Shown in pieces: positions 20,160 to 31,974 of a stretch of DNA of 64,000 bases. Source of the DNA: Galaxea fascicularis (taxonomy: Eukaryota > Cnidaria > Anthozoa > Scleractinia > Euphylliidae); contig OX419337.1 of the NCBI GenBank assembly GCA_948470475.1, forward strand, positions 27,597,872 to 27,661,871, in the 5' to 3' direction. Numbering within the stretch: the stretch's first letter is position 1; every line of letters begins with the position of its first letter. The position numbers and the translations under genes are program-made. The notes under the pieces were generated by a model. That model made no database searches, was not told the DNA's origin, and saw nothing but the letters and a program-made list of their open reading frames with translations.

Positions 20160-23100
20160 GCTGGTTATCGAAGCAGCTTTGTTTCGAATTCGTAAAACAT
20201 CCACGCATAACCACAAAACACAATTCTGCTACCAGAGCAGCCGTAGCTATTTTGCTCCTCGTCTACACGCTAATGATTTCAACGTAAATTTCACAACGTG
20301 TCGGAAATCGCACTGCTGCCCAAAACAATGGAGTTGAAAGTAATGTCTACTTGAATCGCATCCCTTCAGTGATCTAAAAACGTTTATGATTCTTATTGTA
20401 GGTTGAAGTAAAAGTAACGCGTTTAAGAAAAACGTAACAAAGCGTTTTTGTGTTTCATACTGAACTTCTTTGCCTCTCCCTTGACATTCCTATCAAACAT
20501 TTGACAACTCAGTTTCAAGACGAGCGAAATTTCGTTTTTAAGTTTCATTGCATTATTTAGTGTTTGTGTGTGTGCTCTTTATAGCCTTGACGATGGTTGT
20601 CTGAAACCCGTACATGCAAGGATCATTAGCTCTTTCGTTCAGTTTGTATATTTGATTTCTCGTTGATCTCACTCCAGTGAATTGCACAGTTATTCAATGT
20701 AATATAATTATAAATACCCCGCTTCGCATGCGTTTAAATGTGGATCCGGTGCTGACTTAAGAAACAAAAGAAAATGACTATAGGTTTTACCGGCGAAATT
20801 GAGGTTATCACTGATGAACGTTTTTGTCAGAGAGTGGGAAGACTATTTACACCGAAAAATAGTGGCCCCTCTACGCAGGGGAAAAAGTTTTCATTTGTCA
20901 TGACCAAGACCATCGAGTCGACTTTTTTCATTTCTTTTCTTTTGCTTTCTCGTAGTTATTAGGTATAGCCATAGCCCTTACTCTGATCAAGTCCATTCGT
21001 GTCTCACAATTATACGTCTTGATTAATGTCCATCGATATCGCTGAACGCAACTTTAGACTGGATGGCCGGTAAAACATGCACTCGCCTTTCGAAAGTTAC
21101 AAGGCCCATCGAGAAAGGGGGCGACCCTCCCTAGTTTCAATCCACGAAAATCTACATGGTATGCCCCTCAACAATACCTGAGTTAATCAATGACATTCAA
21201 GTTTATCGGCTCTTTGGGGAATAAATGGGTTTTTTAACCAGCCATTAGCGAGAGAATAAAGTAATGGACGGTTTCATTTTGGCTCTTAGCCACCACTTAT
21301 GAGATATTATTACCGTGATAAACGTCTTATCGATTATGATAATTACAGCATTTATGGAGTGGTGAGACTGTTTGTTCAAGTGCTGCGCGGTCCTCCTTTG
21401 ATTCTTCCTTTGTTCTATTTTTAAATGGCGTTTACGCATTTTACTTTAATCTTACTTACACAATTTGTCTTGATTAAGCTCCGTTTGTAAGTCTTGCGTT
21501 GCAAATATTTCTTTAGGAGTGTGGTGGTTTAGTTTAGTTTTGGCGGAAGAAATGATCGTTCCCTGTTTCCCTTGTACAACCTACCTTTTAGTTTCTTCGT
21601 ATATCAGGACGGTCAGGAAGTTTCGAGTTTGTTGTGTTTTTGGTCTTTTTGTCTGCGCGTTTTTTCTTCACGCGTACTAACAGAATGCTAATTACTTCTG
21701 CTGGACTAATATGGCTTGTAGCTTGCCAGAGAAACTTGCCAGGATTCTCTTATCAATTCACTGCCAACGTTAAATGTTCTTTTCCCTCATCAGATTTGTA
21801 GCTTCTTTGCATCTTGCGAAACTGTCCAATATTCTACTTCTAAGCAACATTTGGCGACATTCCCTTGAAACATGGTTCTTTTCTCTCGCTCTGTGGATTC
21901 TCGCATCTCTAAAGTTGGTTATAGCTAGATAGCGTGTTAAATTAGGCTTCTTCTTTACAAAGTCAGGTTGAATACAAGTTCATTTTCCCCTGGCAATACC
22001 TTGGATTTGTTTCACAGCCCAAAACAACGCAACGATTAAATCGTCTGAAAGTTGCTAGTTTGCAAAGAAGTCGCTACAGAGTGAGTTCTAAACTCTCTAA
22101 GTTGCATATAAGTGCTTCATTAATATTGATCTGTCAAAAACTCTCGACAGAGCTAAAATAGCTAATTCTCGAAAATGTTACATAATCTCTTTACAACAGC
22201 CACCCTTAAATAGACGAACGCGGGAACCTGCCCATAGATTTTCGTAAGTGTAAAGTGCTTTTGATAGATAGCATGATCTTCCATAACTAGTAAGCAGTGC
22301 AAACCATGGTCATCTGTTTGATAGTATTGGCCATCTCCATGAACAGTTTTTCGTTCCTCATTGAGACCGGTGTTTTAGACAAATGTTTTGGTCAAACACA
22401 GCGAAAGTCCGCCATCAACTTAAGGACAGTACACCCAAAAAGAAGTTTGTTCTTATTTGAGTAATAGGAATTTTACCTGAATCTTGCTGCATTAAGGATT
22501 TTTAGTTCTTTCATCACCTATTACTTATCTGTGTTAAGTATGATGACCTTCTGCAGCGCTAAACCGGAAGTAACCTGTTCATTCATTGAAGTATCCAATA
22601 AAAGAGAACTCTAGTGTCGTACAAACTCTTTTAAGACTTTTATGTATAAGTTGTGGCTTGTAGGTTAATAAGAATCGGAAACAGCATATTAAGCTTGAGT
22701 CTTGTGCAAAGAAAAATCACGACCACGCAATATAGTGTACAGGCAATCAAGGTCAGTGTAAGACTACTATTTATTTTATTGCTTACATAGGCAGCACCGA
22801 TCAAAGATCCTATATTTTACATTTGCATTGCCCTCGGTTGTCTGTTCATTTTAACAACAGCCGGGAAATGGATCCTTGAGTTATTGACCAAAGGAAATTA
22901 AAACTTCTGCCAATTATCTTAATTAGGATAATGCTTATAATGCAATTGCCATCATTAATCTACTGTTGCCTCATTTGTCCAAGAGACTGTCGGTGCTCGA
23001 CTGAAAGCTTAACTTTTTCGGTCAATGTTCTTCGCTGATTGTTGTACTTTTGTACAAAACAAGCTTTCTTAGAGGTGTTGGGTTTCTTGTTTTTGTTTTA

Positions 23101-24356
23101 AGGACCCCCTTTAAGCGTTCGTATGCATTGATATCTCTTGAATCGTCGTTTTGTTACTAAGCACCTAACACCATTCTTGGTGATGTCAACTCGACACATG
23201 GTGTTTTATCTTGTTTTGCTAACCAGGCCCGAAGCTCCAAGTAGGTGCGACACGTAGGGATACCAGATGAGCTAGAGCTGTTGTTAGGGAACAATGTGTT
23301 CTTTCAGATGCGTTTGTCAATTCAAACCAATCAACAATTTGTTGCCTTCATGAACATACAATTCAAATCTAAAACTTTGCTTACTGTTTATTTAGCTCGA
23401 GAAAGCCACTGTTCAGATTTTGATTTGTTTGGCTACATATCCTTGGAATGAATTTATTATCTTTTTACTGATAAAATACAATTTCCTGCCATGGTAATAA
23501 ACCTTCACAGAGAATTTCCCATCATTTCTCTAATTAATTATCTTTTAAGTCGTTGTAATTAATTAAATCCTTGAAATAGAACTTTAATCGATTGCCTAGT
23601 TTAGGCATTGGTAGCCCTATTTGGGAGCATTGTTCAATTCTGAAATTCATCTCGAGAGGGTACTTGAGTTTTCCAATTTCCGTTTACGAACTCCTCAGTT
23701 CACATTGTATTAATAACTGCCCTCCCCTCTATGATATTTTGTTTCCTCTCGCCTTAGAAACTCGGTTAATGTTTTTTTCTTTTAAGAGGACAGACAGTAG
23801 ACAACTTTCGTCAGCCGCTTACATTCGCCTGGGATGATAATTAAGTATTGACAAGATCGATTGTCACAGATAATACTCTTATCCAGCTAATAAATTTCGA
23901 GATTTGTTATCGGCGCGCCATCGACAAACAGAGTGTATAGAAATCGTGTGAGGGCTTCATGAGGCATAATTTGATTGCGATGAGGGAAATGACTGTGGGA
24001 GTCCTAAATATTGGCCTTTTCATGAACAAGATCGGTTTAGGTAGGTTTTGAATGGGAAAGTGAACGGTGTCGTTAGGTTGATCTAGGATTAAAGAGATAT
24101 ATTTAGAAGTGGTTGACAAGTCATCTATTCGCTAAGATGAGGGATTTGTCAGGAGCACCTATAAACCTGACAGGACATGTCATTGAAGCGATCAACGACT
24201 TCATAATGAAACCTGAATTAAAACTACCTTTGAAGAATACATTAGCAAACAGCCTCAAACTCTATACAACTTTGTCTCAAGAGCAGTGTTCAGTTCTTTT
24301 CTTGGGCTCAACCTGACCTGCTGCAAGGGTTTACCAGAAAAAAGACAAGAATATCC

Positions 24357-27300
24357 ATGGCCGACGTCATCAACGATTCTGTGGATAGCAACGTTTCGCA
24401 AAAGCCTTCGACCTCAAAGCCATATCTATCGTTCTCGATAGAAAATATCTTGAGCTCGGGATCATTTGGGTCTCAAAACCACAGCCGAAAAGAGACCACC
24501 CACAAACGAGAAATCGAAAAAATTGAAGATAACGGTGGAAAGCTATCTGTACAAAACTTGTTCACACGTTTGCCTTGGCTGGCCTATACCCGGTACTGTC
24601 CTCCGAAAATTCCAAGTGAGTAAAAGGTTTTTAGTTTATGGGAAATGGATTTTTCTGAACGTTTTTGATGGTGCTTTTTTCTGTATGGCTTTTGCTCTCT
24701 TTATCTGGGTCACGCCTTTTCTTTGCTTTGGTGCAGTCGATGTTACCTCTTAGCACCTTTTTTTACCCTCGATTTACCATAGAAGAACCAAATTGTTACT
24801 TGTGTTGTCAGTGACCCTTTAATATTTTCTGTCTATGGCTGCTTGTCCCTCTTGCTACTCAAAAATCTGTGTGGTACACGTGGACACAATGGTAGCTTTC
24901 GTCGTTAACAGTGGCGATAATCTTCCAAAGTAATCTGTCAAATCGATTGATGTGTAGGTGATCAGCAAATCTGGCTGTATATAAATATTCTGGGATGCTT
25001 CACCTTTTTCAAAAGAAGGATGTCACGTCAATCAAAAGTTTGGAGAGGACTTCTGGCTACTTTCTCCCCGCCGTCCCAATCTCGTATTACCCGCGTTAAA
25101 CTTCTCGATAAATCTTTAAAAGTTGAATGGAATTTGGACCTATATTAAAAAATCCCACTCATGTTGCGCCTAAAGTTAAAGTTGAAATTTAAGAGGAGAA
25201 GCACAGGCTTTCAAATGCAAGCAGAAAACGTTTCACCATTCTAACCATTCACTTATGAAGAGTTTACGTCTCCTTTTTTCTTACTATCTTTTTGGGATGG
25301 TATTTCTGGCAAACAAGTAACCCTGAGGTGTTAAAAGACGTTCATTGTTTTATTGGAACTAGTACAACAGTCTTGTGATAGCTGTACTGACCTAGCTGTC
25401 AAAATGCTTCCTGAGAGAACGAGACCCTTTGTTCTTTACATCTGAGGCAAAAGCTCAACGCAGAAACCCTCGAAAAGGGTTTTGAATTTCGTCGTCTCAA
25501 CGAAGAAATTATACCCTCAACAAACTATAAACAAGATGGCCACTCGAAGGAAAATTGTAGTACGAAATTAACAAGTCAGCACTAAAAATCTGAATCAGTT
25601 TGAATTCACGGAAGGCAACGCTATCCTACACTGCGAGGGAAATTGAGATAAAAGGTTGGTGAGTTTTTGCAGACCCATCAGATTTTTTTATATAACATCT
25701 AATTCGGCGATTATATATATGGAGTTCTTTTTCCCGCAAAAGGTATTGTTCACAGTTAATAAATTATTCGCAAATGAATTCAGTCGCTTTTCTCTTGCCA
25801 GTTTTCTTTTTAAGGAATTCCAAGAATTATTAAATGAGATTAAAGCTACGCTTTCGTGGCTTTTACACTCAATAGGCTTCTCTGTTCCTTTTGATTACAG
25901 TGATTTCTTTTTGCTGTGCAATATTAGTATAAGGTAATGATTTCCAATCGTAGAACATTGCATCTATTCAAACAGCTTGAAGCCCTTAATCCCTGTTATT
26001 ACTTTTTATTATTAATGATGTGTTTCAAAGCAGCGCTCTTCATTTAAACTAATATCAATTGTTTGCTTGGTGAAGAAAGAGACGAACATCATAAGACCCG
26101 GAAAGCTTCAACTCGGCTTCATGCACTGTACTTTTATTTCTGTGAGTTGTTATCCTAAATTGTTTCTATTCCAATCGAATAAAAGCTGTATCCCTGGTGT
26201 GTGTTTCAAAGAAAGATGTTGTATGTCTCTTTTCCCGTGGATTTGTTTATTCTTGCTTTTCAAGGAGAATTAACTTTGAGCTGAGATAAAACTCTAAAAG
26301 TTAAAGTGCGTAACTACTAGGATACTGTGACCCATGATTTTGTCGGATGAAGTCCTGGTGTTTGACCATTCCGGCATAATAAGCGTCTATTCCTTTTGTG
26401 TTCCACCTTCTTAGAAATGATTTCATTCCAGTATTGATTCTTACCACCCCTTAAGAAAAAAAATTGATGTTGGTACTCTACCCTACTCAGTCGTGGTGTT
26501 TTATTCTCCCTCAACTAAAAGCTCGCCATGTAATCCGCCGGTAAATTCATACCGCCTTTTGATCTGTATCGGAGAACACATTACAGTCGCATCTCTCTTG
26601 CCTTTCCCTTAAAACCTATATCAATAGCACCAGCGAAACGTTTTGTTACAATAGCATTCTCGTTTTTCTTAGTGAAGCTCAGGAACACGTGTGTCATTTG
26701 TCTTTCTGTGTCTCAACTGTGTTTTTGGCGTACGATTGATAGGAATGAACTTGATCTGGTTACCTCGAATCACAATGTGTAGAAAAACCTCCATCTTCTG
26801 TTAGATTGTAAGATCATAAATTACTTTTCATCCAAAATACGCCTTTCTTCCTGTAAACTAGTGCTATTAAACTCTAAAAACGTTATAAACCCCTGCGGTC
26901 TCCTCAGTGTTTTCTTGACGGAAACATTTAAGTGTTGCTTGAATTTAAGTTTGAGGGCAGCATTTTTACATCCTCTCTCGTCTTCAAGGAAGCATCTTTT
27001 GAACACGCGTTGTTTGTGTAAGTCTCCACATTTAAACTTTCTTGCGTTGCTGAGAAGAGTCGACGGGGCGGTAATTGTTTGGAACATTTTTGGTGATTTT
27101 AAGAAAATTTCATGCGAAGAACAAGTTAGAATGGAAAGGGAGAGAACATTTAAGATGAAAAAGTTGTCAGAAGAATACCGGGCACTCCACAGTTCCATGT
27201 CGCGGTGCCCTTGCACGTGTTGGGAGACTAACTGGTTAAGTGTATTTTTTGTAACACATTTCTTTCTGTCTTTATTCACATAATTTTCTATCAGAACATT

Positions 27301-28057
27301 ACCCAGGTTACTCCTGATAGGTGAACAGCGCATGTGTAGTCATCCGTCACAAGTCAGAGATTAGCTTGTCAACCTCCCTGCCTCCTCTCTTTTCCTGCTC
27401 ACTTCTTTAGCATGCTGAGCAAAAGCTATTTAGTCGTTCTGAAATTTTCGTCTTCAAGCCTGAAATGAATTCTGGGTTATTCCTTAATAACGGCGATGTG
27501 GAAGTCTGCTAATTTGTGTTTCATATATTTTTGTAGAAGTCCCAACAAATCAAAAGACGCGAAAATTGCCATGCTAGGTCCTGGAATCCTTCCACAGAAA
27601 TGTCAGAATGACAACCTCACTCGTGGCGAACCGCCATGGCTCCCGCGCGGAAACACTTTCGGCGGCTCACTCGCTGTGAAATCGTTTTTGACCTCTGCCG
27701 TCCTTAAAACTCCAGATTGGAGTCTTGTTAACCACTAATGATACTTGGTAGATTTACGAGCTATTCGCTCCCCTAAATTCAATTCCTTTAAATTGTACAG
27801 GATCCAAACCACGCAAAGCCTGCAGAAGACACAAACTCGACAGAAGTCCAAGAATTCCATTCTCGTCTTCGCAGTTGGCTTCCCTGGAAGCTAAGTTTGT
27901 TCAGACTCAGTACCTTTCGGGCACAGAGGTCCGTGATCTGTCATCTAGTCTTAGAGTCACTGAGCATAGAGTAAAGATATGGTTTCAAAATCGAAGAGCG
28001 CGGGAAAAGAAAGCGCAAGCAACAAGTGTTGTTAACCCTGGACCATCACAGAGTTGA
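24357..28057 (+). CDS. Msx-related homeobox protein 2 (two exons)
   Basis: 171-residue transcription factor. Exon 1 is 24357-24615 (CCATGG start), exon 2 is 27801-28057; the intron of about 3.2 kb is in phase 1 with a split Arg87, as in the other two paralogs. The eh1 motif FSIENIL is at 26-32, and LPWLAYTRYCPPKIP closes exon 1. The homeodomain (about 100-159) has SPRIPFSSSQLASLEAKF, TQYLSGTEV, then VTEHRVKIWFQNRRAREKK. Of the three it is the closest to Msx (PF..(A/S)QL..LE.KF...YLS..E...SSL..TE..VKIWFQNRRA). The tail is very short (about 12 residues after the domain). Stop TGA at 28055. Confidence 0.87.
24616..27800. other. Intron of homeobox gene 2
   Basis: Begins GTGAGT and ends TTGTACAG. 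Includes overlapping opposite-strand ORFs of 170 and 140 codons (26821-27333 minus, 26861-27283 plus) and an 80-codon ORF (27496-27738 plus). None shows a family motif or splice phases fitting this gene. Confidence 0.6.
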
Positions 28058-30670
28058 ATTTGGGCTATATGTAAAAAAAAATTAATAATCAGAAGTGTCG
28101 TACAGGACGAAAAATCAGATGAATATAGAGGAATGCCTCATTTTTCATAATAGTTTCTAGTTTCACGTTGCATGTTGCATTTTATGTGTGTTTGTATAAA
28201 TTTTTTGTTAGCCACGCCCGGAGCTGTTGTAGAGCCGCCAAGAATCATTCTCCCAAAGTGCTCACGCATATGCCGATTGATGCCGTCATTCTCCTTAATA
28301 AAAATACGAGAATTTGCGGGTTGGGCGCTAAGGGAAGCCTCCCTTTTTTTTTATCAGTCCTCGCTTGGTCCACTTGGGTAGTGATCTCTCATACAAGCTC
28401 AATGATAATGTCTTGGTCTGGTGTCAGGTCTTAGTGTCAAGCAAATCAATGTTTTGTTAGTTTAATTTAGAACGCACTGTGGGGTCGCATCTAAACCTTG
28501 GTGTAAATATTTAAGGGTTTCGAGTCATTGGTGCGAGGATAACTGCATTGCAAATCACGCTACCCACATTGAAGAAGTAATATTAAGTTATTAAAACTAT
28601 TAGTGTTATGCACTGAACGTCTGCAGAGCTGTAGGTCTTCTTGGTTCTCTTGTTGGTGATAAATAGATAATGAGCTTGTTCTTTAAGTACAATAGAATAT
28701 TAGAAGCGACAGTAGAATGTAAAGTATGGTTATAAATTTACCGTTACATTGTTGTTAACGTAGTAATTGTCAGTAAAACTATATGCATTGCTAACGACAA
28801 CATAAGTGTTGACACGATTTCTTGGTATCGATAAAATTACTGTAAATAACTTCTTTCGGCGTAAAGCGAGGAGTTAACAATTTAGTTTTCAACTTGTTGA
28901 AAAGTCGTGGCAGTTATTAACTTCCTAGTAAAATGGTGAAATTGCCTGATAAATAACACAACTGTGAGAGATTGAGCTGCACACGTTTGAATCCAGGTAG
29001 ATAAAAGCTTCGTCGCTTTCTTAATCAAATTTTAAATTACCGGCAGTTAAAATCTTGCCCCGTCGTTTGGACGTTCCAGCTTTGGAGACTGTGGCCGATA
29101 TCTTTTAAGTGTTGCTGTTGATGCGTATAACAATAAGAGCTAGTTCTAGGGTTTTACTTAGAGCTGGGTGGGTGGGTGTCATTTAACTGAACACTGCCGG
29201 CGGGTGTAAAAGCATTTTTCCCTAATGCTGTGGGCTCTAATAATTCAATATTTTTGACCTGTCAGCGTGACCACTCCTTTTATTGAAGCGGTTGATATTA
29301 ATGGTGAAAAAAGTGCTGGGGGTCCGCGGTACTTTGTAGAAGAATGCTCGCAGCCACACAATAAACTTGTCAATAAGATTGATGGATTGAAACCATTTTA
29401 GTTACGTAAATCACGCCCTCAAAGTAAATATTCAATATGGAAATCAAATTCAATGGCAAAGTCGTCGTTTATGAAATATTTCGTTGAACTAGTTCCTTTT
29501 TGAAGGGATTGAGAGCGGATTAACTCTGCGCCAAATGTCTACCTGCTTTTACGCCGGTGTTTCAGGTCCAAAGATGACTCATTTGGGTGTGTACCTACTT
29601 ACGCCACACAAATTGAAAAGATGGAGGGGGAAATGTTCTTCCAAGATTGTATTTTCTCCCAGCAAAGGAGGGATACAAGGGTCCACTCTTAGTCTTCCTA
29701 AAAGTGATATATTTTTGCGTGGTCTTCTTTCACAGACTGGCCCTCATTTACACAACAATACAACTTGAATCTATCTGAGAGGGATAAACCAAAGATCATC
29801 ACAAGCATACTGCATATACACACAGCGCACTTATTTCAATAAAACGAACAATCAAACATTTCCGGTTCTTCAGTGTTTCTCTCTAAACGAGTATTAACTT
29901 ATAACATTGTCAGTGATCTCGTAATACATTCTAAAAATTTTACATCATTTGTTTGTCTTGCATCACGAGTGTAGTAATAACCACGCGTGTATTAATACAA
30001 TCCCTCACAGATTAAGAGACGGGCTGTCACTTTGTGTATGTCTTCTGGTCTTAATGGAAGCGACAGCGGGTTGATTTGGACAAATGAGAACGAGTTATAA
30101 TCAGTACAAACTGACCCTACGTGCAGAACCGCAGTGGACCTGCCAAAGCTCTTCATTAAAATGCCATTACGATTGAGGAATCAAGTGATTACTGACTGAA
30201 TTTCATGCTAAAGCAGCTGCGTCAGTTTGCACGTATACGCAATTTTAAGACGAGGCAGCTGAGTCTACTTTTGGAAACCCCACACTGAGTCGATACGTTT
30301 GTTTCATACGAAGGAACAGATGCTTTTTCGTTTACCTAGTTCTGCACAAAGAATAAAAGAGACACTGTCACCAAACACTGCAACAGAGCCCCTTGAATTG
30401 AAACAAAAAAAGACCAAATTATCCCAGTGTTTTGTTTCTCGCTTTGTTAGCCTGCTCTTCTAAATTTATTTTTGTCATATGCGAATTCGGCTCCACATGA
30501 AAAAAGATAACAGCTTCTTATAATCGGTTCGCGCGTTTAACTGATAAAACACGACCACATCCTGTTTAACAAAACAGAGATAAACTTTCGGAATTTAACG
30601 AAAGAACGTGAAAAAAGTTAAGTTATATTTAAAATCTTGAACGGAAGAAAAGACTTTCTAGAAAGTTGAA
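28058..30670. other. Convergent intergenic region between homeobox genes 2 and 3
   Basis: Tail-to-tail 3' flanks of two paralogs. No coding motif or repeat recognised apart from short GGGT runs near 29168-29177. Confidence 0.45.
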
Positions 30671-31974
30671 TCATGCATAAAATCTCAATCCGTTGTACGT
30701 TGTATAATTGAAGTAATTCAACTGATAGCTAAGAGGCACCCTTAACATAGCACACCATCTATTATTATTTGAGTAAGAACTGCTAGATGGCTGAAGACCA
30801 ATGCTAGGTGGGAACGTGTGCTGATGCCTACCACATCTTGTGCAGCTGCCATAATGCGTTGAGTGCGAAGCAATTTTACTAGCTTCCTTTTCATGCTGGC
30901 TAGTACGGGTTGCTGACTTTGCAACACACGTCTTGCTAATAGCTTGGCAGGAGGTCACCTTTCTCAACCTCTTTTTCTCTCGTGCACGGCGGTTCTGGAA
31001 CCAAATCTTTATCCGATTTTCAGGGAGTTTTAAAAGGGACGATAGTTGTGATGCTTGAGGTGCAGAAACATAGTGTGATTCCTCGTAGCTGTTCTCTAGC
31101 TCTACTAGTTGTTCTGTTGAGAATGGCACTCTTGGGTTACCACTTACTTTCCGTCTGTTGGGAAATTTACGATTCCTTGACCCTAATACAGAATTGCAAA
31201 CATTTTTAACCCTATCACTATCTTTAGAACAGGAAAACAAGCGATGAAGATATTAAAAAGCAAACGACACCCCAGATAGCGTCTATTTTAATGGTTTTTA
31301 TTACGTCAAACATGCGGTTCGTAGCCAGCTGGACTCAAAGTCCATCACGGGGTTTTAGCAAGGGCCATCTATGGGAGAGAAATGGGACTGACTGTCAACT
31401 TTGTTCTATTTCCTCTTCTTCATTCCCTTGACTGAAACCGATGTCTCTCGTACCAGCTCACTCGAGCTCGTGGATATTTGTCGAAATCAGTTGCTTCTGT
31501 ACCAACTCTTATGGAAGAATGGGCTCCCATGAATGAACTTGTATACGTCCAGAACTTTACAAAGTCCTGACCATTAGACAAGTTGTCTTCTATTTTGCTG
31601 TTTGTAAATTTCGTTCACTTCCCCTCCATAACCTATCCCATAATCAAATCTACAGTCGCCAATTCACCTTTTTGAAATTGGTTTCGTATCCTTTGCCTTG
31701 TGCAGTTACATGGTCCCATATATTTCTGTGAAAGGTTTAACGCTGCTCTAAAGCTGTACTTACTTGGTATTTTGGGTGGGCAATAGCGTGTATAGGCGAG
31801 CCATGGAAGATTGCTTGTAACAGGGCTCTTCGGTTGACTAGTTCTTTCGTTAAAAACGTTCGTATCTTTACCGGCAATGGTTTTGGAAGTCGAACCTCCT
31901 TTTACAGGTTGTTCAAATTTAAGAATATTTGCAATGGAAAAGTTGAGTTCAGGTTTAACTCCCGTGTTGTGCAT
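30671..31974 (-). CDS. Msx-related homeobox protein 3 (two exons)
   Basis: 240-residue transcription factor on the minus strand. Exon 1 is 31974-31764 and exon 2 is 31182-30671, joined in phase 1 with a split Arg71. The eh1 motif FSIANIL is at residues 12-18, closer to the N-terminus than in the paralogs. LPWLAYTRYCPPKIP, at the exon end, is identical to gene 2. The homeodomain (about 84-143) reads NPRVPFSTEQLVELENSY, ESHYVSAPQASQLSSLLKLP, then RIKIWFQNRRAREKKR. It shares LKLP..RIKIWFQ with gene 1, suggesting genes 1 and 3 are closest sisters. The tail is Ser/His/Tyr-rich, ending YNGLRFYA. Transcribed convergently with gene 2. Confidence 0.87.

Larger units (their letters stand above)
18869..24356. 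other. Intergenic between homeobox genes 1 and 2
   Basis: 5.5 kb without a recognisable exon. Contains a short tandem duplication (19001-19066) and one MITE (20045-20159). It lies between two same-strand homeobox paralogs and so probably carries their shared or separate cis-regulation, but no specific site can be supported from one sequence. Confidence 0.45.
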
